From assembly GCA_032052615.1 (NCBI GenBank), contig DAMBWF010000001.1, positions 1 through 64,000 of the forward strand: a stretch of 64,000 bases of DNA. The letters are read 5' to 3'. This document shows, piece by piece, positions 34,201-41,634 of the stretch. Made by a program: the position numbers and the translations under genes. Numbering within the stretch: the first letter of the stretch is position 1; each line of letters opens with the position of its first letter. Under the pieces are notes generated by a model. That model saw only the letters and a program-made list of their open reading frames with translations. It searched no databases and was not told where the DNA came from. The stretch is from Pseudomonas_T sp032052615 (GTDB lineage Bacteria > Pseudomonadota > Gammaproteobacteria > Pseudomonadales > Pseudomonadaceae).

Positions 34201-35440
34201 TCAGCACCTGGATCGAACGTTGCTCTTCGGTGACATCGCGCAACACCCAGGCGAAGCCCTGGGCCTCGGACGCCTCGCCCAAGGCATGCCGGCTCACCGC
34301 GAACAGCCGGCGCTGGCCGGCCTCCGCCAGCGGGATCAGGTCCGGACCGGACTCCGTCGTGTCGCGGTCGAGCCGTTCGGGCGGCAGCCCGGGCAGCAAG
34401 TCCAGCAGGACCTGCCCGAGCGCGGACTCACGCTCGAGGCCGAACAGCGCCTCGGCCTGGGGGTTGAGATAGACCAGTCGCCCGTCGGGGCCGCTGACCA
34501 GCACCCGCTCGTCGATCGCCGCCAGGGCGCTGCCCGCTTGGTGCAGCGAGCGCCGCGAGGCCGCGTGGAGCGCGCGTTGCTGGCGCAGCAGGCCGACCAG
34601 CGCCAGCAACGTGAGCAGGGCGCAGGCGACCACCAGCGCCAACTTCATCATGAGCCGGGACAGCCTGTCGGCTTCCAGCCGGCCGAGGTCGTACTGGACG
34701 CGCAGCCGCCAGTCGCTGCCCGCCAGGGGCAACGCCATGCCGGGCGCCTCGGCAACGATCTCCGCGCGGGTGGCGATCAGCCGGCCGCTGGGCACGTCCT
34801 CCAGCGACCAGCGGAAGGCGGCCTCCGGCGTGTCTCGCAACCAGTCGAGGCATGCCTGGGGATCCAGGCGCGCGACCCAGTGGCCAGCCGGCCCGGACCC
34901 GCCCGGACGGGGCAGCCAGAGCCGGATGACGGCGGCCTGGGGGTCGAAGGTGAAGCGGTAGGGCGCGAAGCGCCGGCTCCGTGCCTGGGCGGCGAGGATG
35001 GGCCCGTCGTCGGCGGGGCTCGCTGTGTCCGCCCGCACGTCGCCGGCGGCGTCCACCCAGGCCACGCTGCGCAGACCCGGTAGCAGCGCCCTCAGGTCGT
35101 CCAGCGGGAAGTCTTCCGGTCGGACGGGGTCGCCCTGGCGCAGCAAGGCGAGGCTCGCGCGGGCCTTGAGGTCCATGCTCAGTTCCAAGTGGGTCGCCAG
35201 GGCGCGCATGGCTTCGTCGGCGCGCTGCCGCAGGTGCTCTTCCGCCCGCAGGTATTCCTCGCGCGCCTGCCAGACCAGCAGGCCAAGCATCAGCAGGACC
35301 AGCGCCACCAGGGCCAGCCGCATCGAGCCGCCCAGGGCGCGCGACCGGTCGGCGGTGTACTCAGGCACGCGGGAGCGAGAGCTGGAAGCGGCTCTGGACA
35401 CGAACGGTTCCTTCGGTGACGGCTGCGAAGGCAGGGGCAT
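31220..35440 (-). CDS. morA: MorA-like GGDEF-EAL membrane sensor of cyclic di-GMP
   Basis: A ~1406-residue protein. After a Ser/Arg-rich leader come TM1 (about residues 39-56), a periplasmic sensor region, and TM2 near residue 260 (LALVVACALLTLLALVGLL). Then follow about five PAS-like modules, a GGDEF domain with intact MGGDEF and a C-terminal EAL domain with intact VEALLRW, IDDFGTGYSSL-type and AEGVETQ. Both active sites look functional, as in MorA, which regulates motility, biofilm and surface attachment. The start at 35440 is a best guess (weak ribosome site); other in-frame ATGs exist at 35479 and upstream. It diverges from ettA over 218 bp. Confidence 0.9.
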   Translation of the reverse strand: MPLPSQPSPKEPFVSRAASSSRSRVPEYTADRSRALGGSMRLALVALVLLMLGLLVWQAREEYLRAEEHLRQRADEAMRALATHLELSMDLKARASLALLRQGDPVRPEDFPLDDLRALLPGLRSVAWVDAAGDVRADTASPADDGPILAAQARSRRFAPYRFTFDPQAAVIRLWLPRPGGSGPAGHWVARLDPQACLDWLRDTPEAAFRWSLEDVPSGRLIATRAEIVAEAPGMALPLAGSDWRLRVQYDLGRLEADRLSRLMMKLALVVACALLTLLALVGLLRQQRALHAASRRSLHQAGSALAAIDERVLVSGPDGRLVYLNPQAEALFGLERESALGQVLLDLLPGLPPERLDRDTTESGPDLIPLAEAGQRRLFAVSRHALGEASEAQGFAWVLRDVTEEQRSIQVLRETRRRYQDIFEGSGVALCVLDLTALRAYLLALGLRDARTLLQWLDAHPQRHPELLQRLRLTEANQVALRLLEVDDIAGARRCLIDHRPLRPGGIRLQLIVALLEGAPQVEVETRLLTATGQERHLLLVLRLPSAEEDLRAVTLSLSDITARKRVELSLIERERFWSCVARAVPDTLYVHDITGRRVLFSNNRLGPDLGYSKDELRALGDRLWEKILHPDDAELYQRMRNLQQVLGDGQLLQCQLRWRHRDGSWHWFDIREQALSRDASGRVGRLIGVAKDITEQIEASESLRESERRYRLLAESISDVIFTSDRRLQLNYVSPSVHAMLGYSSDWIIAHNFIGTAANPRQLNGLFVLLERVRNALGNPQRLAELRRGLGPQVFLFDCLRADGRKIPVELRVMLMWDEHGSFEGLLGVGRDISQQRRAEKDLRMAATVFEHSTAAILVTDPAGYIVQVNETFTRITGYAGAEVLDQQPALLTADRQQASQLAYIMSQLNQHGSWEGEIWLKRRQGDTYPSWVGITAVHDEEGDLVSYVCFFSDISERKASEQRIHRLAYYDALTHLPNRTLFQDRLHTALQHAERNQEWVVLMFLDLDRFKPINDSLGHAAGDRMLKDVALRLTDCVADDDTVARMGGDEFTLLLQPRGSREGALNRAVHVAERILASLARPFVLEGREFFVTASIGIALSPQDGHELSQLMKNADTAMYHAKERGKNNFQFYQADMNARALERLELESDLRHALEGDEFVLHYQPQFSGNGKRLTGVEALLRWRHPSRGLVPPGEFIPVLEELGLVVQVGDWVLTEACRQMARWHAAKVRVPKVSVNLSARQFADGQLGERIAGILDRSGIPPACLELELTESILMRDVGETLQILAGLKRLGLCVAVDDFGTGYSSLNYLKQFPIDVLKIDRSFVDGLPQGEQDAQIARAIIAMAHSLNLAVIAEGVETQAQLDFLREHDCDEVQGYLFGRPMPARQFEALFSGAALFVLN

Positions 35441-35658
35441 CTCTGACTTTAGACTGCTGGCGCGCGGGGCGGCTAGCATGCCCGGAGGCTTGGCAAAGTG
35501 CCAGTATCGGCGGTCGGGCGGTTTGCCCTGCCCGGTGCATTCCGGTAGCTTTGCCCGATGCTCGTCCGAGCGCCCGTGGCGGGGCTTCGACGGTTCGGCG
35601 GGATGCCGGTCGCCGCGGCCACCCCTTCTGTCAGAAGACAAGGTAAAGCAAGGTCATC

Positions 35659-37323
35659 ATGGCTCAGTACGTTTACACCATGCATCGGGTCAGCAAAGTC
35701 GTGCCCCCGAAGCGTGAAATCCTCAAGGACATCTCTCTGTCGTTCTTCCCCGGCGCCAAGATCGGCGTGCTCGGCTTGAACGGCGCGGGCAAATCCACCC
35801 TGTTGCGGATCATGGCCGGCGTGGACACCGAGATCGACGGCGAGGCCCGGCCGATGCCCGGCATCAACGTCGGCTACCTGCCCCAGGAGCCGAAGCTCGA
35901 CCCGCAGCAGACCGTGCGCGAGGTGGTCGAGGAGGCCGTCGGTGCCATCAAGCAGGCCCAGGCGCGCCTCGACGAGGTCTATGCCGCCTATGCCGAGCCC
36001 GACGCCGACTTCGACGCCCTGGCCGCCGAGCAGGCCAAGCTCGAAGCCATCCTGCAAGCCTCCGATGGCCACAACCTGGAGCGCCAACTGGAGGTCGCCG
36101 CCGACGCGCTGCGGTTGCCGCCGTGGGACGCCAGGATCGAGCACCTCTCCGGGGGCGAGAAGCGCCGCGTGGCCCTGTGCCGCCTGTTGCTGTCGGCGCC
36201 GGACATGCTGCTGCTGGACGAACCCACCAACCACCTGGACGCCGATTCCGTGGCCTGGCTGGAGCACTTCCTCCACGACTTCTCCGGCACCGTGGTGGCC
36301 ATCACCCACGACCGGTACTTCCTCGACAACGTGGCCGGCTGGATTCTCGAACTGGACCGTGGCCACGGCATCCCCTTCGAGGGCAACTACTCCGGCTGGC
36401 TGGAATCCAAGGCCGCCCGCCTGGCCCAGGAAGCCAAGCAGGAGTCTTCCCACCAGAAGGCCATGAAGGCCGAGCTGGAGTGGGTGCGCCAGGGCGCCAA
36501 AGGGCGCCAGGCCAAGTCCAAGGCGCGCCTGCAACGCTTCGAGGAGATGCAGTCCCAGGAATTCCAGAAGCGCAGCGAGACCAACGAAATCTACATCCCC
36601 GCTGGCCCGCGCCTGGGGGACAAGGTCATCGAGTTCCATAACGTCAGCAAGGGCTACGGCGACCGGGTGCTGATCGACAACCTGTCGTTCAGCGTGCCCA
36701 AGGGCGCCATCGTCGGGGTGATCGGCGGCAACGGCGCCGGCAAGTCCACCCTGTTCCGCATGATCATGGGCAAGGAACAGCCGGACGCGGGCACCATCGA
36801 GATCGGCGATACCGTGCAGTTGGCCAGCGTCGACCAGAGCCGCGACAGCCTGGATGGCGGCAAGACCGTCTGGGAGCAGGTCTCCGATGGCCTCGACATG
36901 ATCCGCATCGGCAACTACGAGGTGCCGTCCCGGGGCTATGTCGGCCGCTTCAACTTCAAGGGCGCCGACCAGCAGAAGTTCGTCAAGGACCTCTCCGGCG
37001 GCGAGCGTGGGCGCCTGCACCTGGCCCTGACCCTGAAGCAGGGCGGCAACGTGCTGCTGCTGGACGAACCGTCCAACGACCTCGACGTGGAAACCCTACG
37101 GGCGCTGGAAGAGGCGCTGCTGGACTTCCCCGGCGCCGCCATCGTGATCTCCCACGACCGGTGGTTCCTGGACCGCATCGCCACCCACATCCTCGCCTAC
37201 GAGGACGATTCCCAGGTGGTGTTCTTCGAAGGCAACTACACCGAGTACGAGGCCGATCGCAAGAAGCGCCTGGGCGATGCGGCGGCCCAGCCGCACCGGG
37301 TCCGCTACAAGAAGCTGGCGTAA
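35659..37323 (+). CDS. ettA: energy-dependent translational throttle protein EttA
   Basis: EttA is an ABC-F ATPase that binds the ribosomal E site and gates the first elongation step according to ATP/ADP. The 554-residue protein has two ABC domains: Walker A GLNGAGKST (about residue 39) with LSGGEKRRVAL, and GGNGAGKST (about residue 355) with LSGGERGRLHL. Between them is the charged linker with the family's AKSKARLQRFEEM. The arm insertion at ~95-140 is present. It has no membrane domain. A terminator follows 8 bp after the stop. Confidence 0.96.
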   Translation: MAQYVYTMHRVSKVVPPKREILKDISLSFFPGAKIGVLGLNGAGKSTLLRIMAGVDTEIDGEARPMPGINVGYLPQEPKLDPQQTVREVVEEAVGAIKQAQARLDEVYAAYAEPDADFDALAAEQAKLEAILQASDGHNLERQLEVAADALRLPPWDARIEHLSGGEKRRVALCRLLLSAPDMLLLDEPTNHLDADSVAWLEHFLHDFSGTVVAITHDRYFLDNVAGWILELDRGHGIPFEGNYSGWLESKAARLAQEAKQESSHQKAMKAELEWVRQGAKGRQAKSKARLQRFEEMQSQEFQKRSETNEIYIPAGPRLGDKVIEFHNVSKGYGDRVLIDNLSFSVPKGAIVGVIGGNGAGKSTLFRMIMGKEQPDAGTIEIGDTVQLASVDQSRDSLDGGKTVWEQVSDGLDMIRIGNYEVPSRGYVGRFNFKGADQQKFVKDLSGGERGRLHLALTLKQGGNVLLLDEPSNDLDVETLRALEEALLDFPGAAIVISHDRWFLDRIATHILAYEDDSQVVFFEGNYTEYEADRKKRLGDAAAQPHRVRYKKLA

Positions 37324-37331
37324 CGCTGGCG

Positions 37332-37367
37332 AACGAAAACGGGGCCCCTTCGGGCCCCGTTTTCGTT
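37332..37367. terminator. rho-independent terminator after ettA
   Basis: Perfect 16-bp stem AACGAAAACGGGGCCC with loop CTTC, ending in TTTTCGTT; it works in both directions. Confidence 0.9.
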
Positions 37368-37464
37368 TACGCGCCCATGGCGCGCGGCCCGCCGCGCCTG
37401 CGCGGAGTCGGCTGATCGGCCCTGGCGGCGCGCGATCCGGCAAGGGACGCGGGCCGTCGGCCGG

Positions 37465-38004
37465 CTAACGGCCCGGGGCGGGCAGGGTCTCGATGCGGCG
37501 CGCCAGGGTCTCCACGATGTCCTCGATGGACTGTCGGATATCCACCCGCCAGGCTTCCTCCGCCGTGGGCGGCTCCAGGGTCGCCAACTGGCTTGCCAAT
37601 AGCTGAGGGTCGAAGAAGTGGCCGCTGCGCCGCGTCAGGCGATCCGCCAGCACCTCGGGCGGCCCGTCGAGGAAGACGGTGAGCACATGATCGGCGTCCG
37701 GGTGCAGCCATTCGCGGTAAACCCGCTTGAGGGCGGAACAGGCGAAGACATGGCGGCCGCCTTGCCGCTGGCGCGCCTCAAGGGCGGCGCTCATGGCCGC
37801 CAGCCAGGGGCGGCGGTCCTCGTCGGTGAGGGGAATGCCGCGGGCCATCTTGGCCTTGTTGGCCTCGCTGTGGAAGGCGTCGGCGTCGGAGAAGCCCCAG
37901 CCCAGGCGCGCCGCCAAGCGGCTGCCGATGGTGGTCTTGCCGCTGCCGGAGACGCCCATCACCAGCACGATCCAGCCGGGGCACGATGTATCGGGCATGG
38001 TCAT
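37465..38004 (-). CDS. gntK: gluconokinase
   Basis: This 179-residue P-loop kinase phosphorylates gluconate to 6-phosphogluconate, feeding the Entner-Doudoroff pathway. It has Walker A VMGVSGSGKTTIG (about residues 15-27), the substrate region FSDADAFHS and NKAKMARGIPLTDEDRRPWL, and CSALKRVYREWL, all GntK hallmarks. The start follows AGGAGG by 8 bases. The regulator and permease genes that often accompany it are not present here. Confidence 0.94.
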   Translation of the reverse strand: MTMPDTSCPGWIVLVMGVSGSGKTTIGSRLAARLGWGFSDADAFHSEANKAKMARGIPLTDEDRRPWLAAMSAALEARQRQGGRHVFACSALKRVYREWLHPDADHVLTVFLDGPPEVLADRLTRRSGHFFDPQLLASQLATLEPPTAEEAWRVDIRQSIEDIVETLARRIETLPAPGR

Positions 38005-38119
38005 GGCGCAGTCCTCCTGGACGATCTCCCGGGCCGATAGTGGCGGCCGGGGGCGCTGCGGTCAACGTGGCGCGTGGCTCGTCGGCGCGCGCCGCGTCTC
38101 GTAGTCGGCGCCGGCCCGC

Positions 38120-39340
38120 TCACCCTTTCACGCACACCACCTGGCGCAGGGTGTGCACCACCTCGACCAGGTCGCGCTGGGCGGTCATCACCCGCTCGAT
38201 GTCCTTGTAGGCCATGGGAATCTCGTCGATCACCGAGGCGTCCTTGCGGCATTCGACGTGGGCGGTGGCGCGGATCTGGTCTTCCACGCTGAAGCGTTTC
38301 TTCGCCTGGGCGCGGCTCATGGCGCGGCCGGCGCCGTGACTGCAGGAGCAGAACGCTTCCTCATTGCCCAGCCCCCGGACGATGAAGCTCCGGGCGCCCA
38401 TGGACCCCGGGATGATGCCCAGCTCGCCCTTCCGGGCCGAGACCGCGCCCTTGCGGGTCACCAGCACCTCGCGGCCGAAGTGGCGTTCCTTCTGCACGTA
38501 GTTGTGATGACAATCGACCGCTTCCAGGCTCGCTTCGAAAGGCTTGGCGATTACCCGGCGCGCCGCCTCGATCGTCGCCCCCATCATCAGCGCGCGGTTC
38601 TGCCGGGCGAAGTCCTGGGCCCAGCCGACCGCCTCCACGTAGTCGTCGAAGTGCCGGCTGCCTTCCTCGAAGTAGGCGAGGTCGCGGTCCGGCAGGTTGG
38701 CGATGTGCTGGCGCATGTCGGCCTGGGCCAACTCAATGAACAGGTTACCGATGGCGTTGCCGACACCCCGCGAGCCGCTGTGCAGCATGAACCAGACCCG
38801 GTCCGCCTCGTCCAGGCAGACCTCGACGAAGTGGTTGCCGGTGCCCAAGGTGCCCAGGTGCTGGCGATGATTGGTCTTCGCCAGCCGAGGGTACTTGTCG
38901 GTGATCGCCTGGAAGCGGCCGCTCAGAGCGCTCCAGGCTTGGTCGACCTCGGCCGGCGCGCGCTTCCAGGCCCCCTGATCGTGGCCGCCGAAGGTCTTGC
39001 CGTGGGGCACCGCCTGCTCGATGGCGCGGCGCAGGCCGCGCAGGTTGTCCGGCAGGTCCGCCGCGACCAGGGAGGTCCGCGCGGCGATCATGCCGCAGCC
39101 GATGTCCACCCCTACCGCCGCCGGGATCACCGCGCCGACCGTGGGGATCACGCTGCCGATGGTGGAGCCCTTGCCCAGGTGAACGTCGGGCATCACCGCC
39201 AGGTGCTTGAAGACGAAGGGCATCTTCGCGGTGTTGGTCAATTGCCGGCGCGCGTCTTCTTCCACCGGCACCCCGTGGGTCCAGAGCTTGATTGGCTTGC
39301 CGCCCTCGACATTCAGGACGAAAGGTTCGCTGTCGTTCAT
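38120..39340 (-). CDS. rtcB: RtcB family RNA-splicing ligase
   Basis: The 406-residue protein is a GTP- and Mn-dependent ligase joining 2',3'-cyclic phosphate (or 3'-phosphate) RNA ends to 5'-OH ends. Metal-binding residues are seen in MPDVHLGKG, VGVDIGCGM and TGNHFVEV. The late segment FCSCSHGAGRAMSR carries the guanylylated His. Its length is that of E. coli RtcB. Typical partners (rtcA, rtcR, prfH) are absent nearby, so its substrate (tRNA or rRNA repair) is not indicated. The start at 39340 gives MNDSEPF; longer forms are unlikely. Confidence 0.93.
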   Translation of the reverse strand: MNDSEPFVLNVEGGKPIKLWTHGVPVEEDARRQLTNTAKMPFVFKHLAVMPDVHLGKGSTIGSVIPTVGAVIPAAVGVDIGCGMIAARTSLVAADLPDNLRGLRRAIEQAVPHGKTFGGHDQGAWKRAPAEVDQAWSALSGRFQAITDKYPRLAKTNHRQHLGTLGTGNHFVEVCLDEADRVWFMLHSGSRGVGNAIGNLFIELAQADMRQHIANLPDRDLAYFEEGSRHFDDYVEAVGWAQDFARQNRALMMGATIEAARRVIAKPFEASLEAVDCHHNYVQKERHFGREVLVTRKGAVSARKGELGIIPGSMGARSFIVRGLGNEEAFCSCSHGAGRAMSRAQAKKRFSVEDQIRATAHVECRKDASVIDEIPMAYKDIERVMTAQRDLVEVVHTLRQVVCVKG

Positions 39341-39621
39341 GGCGTGTCCTCGTGTACCTGGCATTCGTCGCCTCGCGGAGCGCGTGGGTTCATCGGAAGA
39401 GGCGAGCGGTCGTCCCCGGGCGGCTGTGCGGCCCCGCCTGTCCTCGGTCGCGGGGCGGCTTCGGCGGACATGGCGAGGCCGCGCGGACCCTCCCGTCGGG
39501 GGTGGACCGCCGGTGCTTTGCGTATCGCCGCCTCGCCGGGGTCACGCTACGGGCCGGGCGGACCGCGCCAGGCCGGGGCCAGTCCCGGCCATTCAGCGCG
39601 CCCGTGCGGCCCGGACGCCCG

Positions 39622-41475
39622 TCAGTAGTGGTACCACTTCAGTTCCAGGTTGACGTCGTTCAGCGGCTCGCCGAAATGGCTGAAGGTGCGGTTGGCCGAG
39701 AGACGCAGGCCGAGGTTGCGCGACAGCTCCCACTGCTGGTTGAGGGACAGGCTCCGCCGCGCCTCGCCGGTGGTGAAGTAGTCGCCCCGGGCCTCCAGGC
39801 TGAGGTTGCCCAGGCGGTTGCGCCACAGCAGGCCGCCGTTGAAGCCTCCGGCGGTGGCGACGAAGGGGCTGAAGTCGCCGTTGTGTTCGACGCGGGCGGT
39901 GGCCAGGGCGAAAGCCAGGGTCTCGTCGCCCAGCAGCCAACTGGCGCCGGCGCCGCCGCTGATGTGGCTGACCAAGGTCTCGTCGCCGTGGCGCCCCGGC
40001 ACCCGTTCCAGGCCGCCGCCCACCTGCCACGACCAAGGCTTGAGCAACGCCGAGCGGGGCGTCAGGGAGCGGATGGTGGCCAAGTCCAGCCGTTGCAATT
40101 GCCAGCGGCTGTCCTCGTACTGGCGCACCTTGAGCTGGGCGATCTCGATCTGCGCCCCCAGGGGAAAGCCGCTGAGGTTGTCCTGCAGGTCGTGATAGGC
40201 CATGCGCAGGCCGTACTCGGCGTAGGCTTCGCCGTCGCGACTGCCGAGGCCCAGTTGCCAGGTCCGGGACTCGTGGCCTTCCTCCGGCAGGTCGGGGCGC
40301 TCGACCGACAGCGGCGGCGGCGGGTTGCGGTTGATCGCCTGCAGCAGCGTATAGCTGCGCAAACTGCGGGCGGCGTCCCGTTCGCCGCTGGAGCGGTAGC
40401 GCAGCAGGCGGAACGCGGTGTCCTGGATCAGCGCCCGGCGCGCCGCCGGCAATGCGGCGAAGGCCGGGTCGCCGAGGGTGTCGGCGTCCTCCGCCAGGCG
40501 CAGCGCCCAAGCCTGCTCGTCGGGTTCCAGGGGCGCGGCGCGGGCCTGCAACTCCTTCTCCCGGGACGGCCGGTAGTCGATGCGTTCCACCAGACCAGCG
40601 TCGCGTACCGCGCGCACGGTGTCGGTGGGGATGGCGGTGATGGGGAAGTGCCGGGTCAGTTCCACGCCCGGCCGGGCGATCTCCAGCAGTTCCAGCAGGC
40701 GGAACGAGCAGTTCTCGTCGAAGAAGTAATAGTCGAAGCGGATCTGCTTGAGTTCCCAGACGTGCTCGATCATCCGCCCGGTCTCGTCCGGGGTCAGGTT
40801 CAGCCGGTATTCCCAGAGGTCGCGGTTCTCCAGGCGGCTGTATTCGCTGAGCTTCTCGCTGTAGGGCACCAGGGCGAACAGGCCCGGGTAACCGCCCATC
40901 AGCCCTTTCCAGGCATAGAGAATGCTGTTGTCCATGCCCTCGATGAAGGCGCCGAAGTTCAGCGCGTAGCTGAGCATCGCGGTGTTGTGGCTGTCGATGT
41001 CGGCCTGGTCGATGCGCAGCAGGGTGTGGCCGAACATGGAGGACGGGCTGTTCAGATAGGCGGCGGGGAACACCAGCACCGCGCCGTGGGGGGCGATATT
41101 CGCGTACCAGCGGCGGAACTCGCCGCAGTCCGGCCGGGGCAGGTCGCTCAGGTCGAGCCGCTCCCGGAGCCAGCGGGTACGCGCCGGGTAGACGCACTGG
41201 GCATGACGGTCGCCCAGGCTGGCCGGCGCCTTCAGCGCCTCCAGGGTGGCCGCCAGCTCGGCGGTGGGGTCGTGGGCGCCGTCCTTCGCCAGGAAGAAGC
41301 GCGCGTCGTCGACGTAGCTGCGCCAGCCGCCCAGCTTGCCGGTCTCGTAGTGGCCCAGGGCGATCCAGTACGGGTCCTCGGCGAGGCGGGCCAGGGCCGG
41401 GTCGGGCGCGGCCCGCAGAGCGAGGGGCAGGAGCGTGGCGAGGCAAAGCGCGAGTGACGCCGGGATCCGTTTCAA
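39622..41475 (-). CDS. Lnb/DUF4105-domain protein with putative C-terminal outer-membrane barrel
   Basis: A 617-residue exported protein, starting at a TTG (no ATG is available) that gives a clear signal peptide KRIPASLALCLATLLPLALRA. The core shows His150 in SSMFGHTLLRID and Cys256 in YYFFDENCSFRLLELL, the two hallmark residues of the Lnb-N (formerly DUF4105) domain. In Gram-positives that domain belongs to lipoprotein N-acyl transferases. Residues ~330-617 alternate polar and aromatic residues and end in LELKWYHY, like an outer-membrane barrel. A periplasmic/outer-membrane acyl-transfer role is possible but unproven. It diverges from the Lon-like protease gene. Confidence 0.8.
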   Translation of the reverse strand: MKRIPASLALCLATLLPLALRAAPDPALARLAEDPYWIALGHYETGKLGGWRSYVDDARFFLAKDGAHDPTAELAATLEALKAPASLGDRHAQCVYPARTRWLRERLDLSDLPRPDCGEFRRWYANIAPHGAVLVFPAAYLNSPSSMFGHTLLRIDQADIDSHNTAMLSYALNFGAFIEGMDNSILYAWKGLMGGYPGLFALVPYSEKLSEYSRLENRDLWEYRLNLTPDETGRMIEHVWELKQIRFDYYFFDENCSFRLLELLEIARPGVELTRHFPITAIPTDTVRAVRDAGLVERIDYRPSREKELQARAAPLEPDEQAWALRLAEDADTLGDPAFAALPAARRALIQDTAFRLLRYRSSGERDAARSLRSYTLLQAINRNPPPPLSVERPDLPEEGHESRTWQLGLGSRDGEAYAEYGLRMAYHDLQDNLSGFPLGAQIEIAQLKVRQYEDSRWQLQRLDLATIRSLTPRSALLKPWSWQVGGGLERVPGRHGDETLVSHISGGAGASWLLGDETLAFALATARVEHNGDFSPFVATAGGFNGGLLWRNRLGNLSLEARGDYFTTGEARRSLSLNQQWELSRNLGLRLSANRTFSHFGEPLNDVNLELKWYHY

Positions 41476-41634
41476 GTCGCTGTTCTTTTTCCAGGAGCGG
41501 GCGGCGAGCTTTGCCAAGCCCCGGGCCGCTGTCAAGCCGGATGCCGGGCGCCCGCCCGGCGCCCTTGCCTCTGGCGCGCGGCGGGCGCCAGAATGCCCCC
41601 ATCGCCGCGAGGCCCGCACCGTCAAGGACACCCG

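Noticed and set aside
31100..35083. A 1327-codon plus-strand frame opposite morA
   Set aside because: Antisense to MorA domains that are recognised motif by motif; no independent family.
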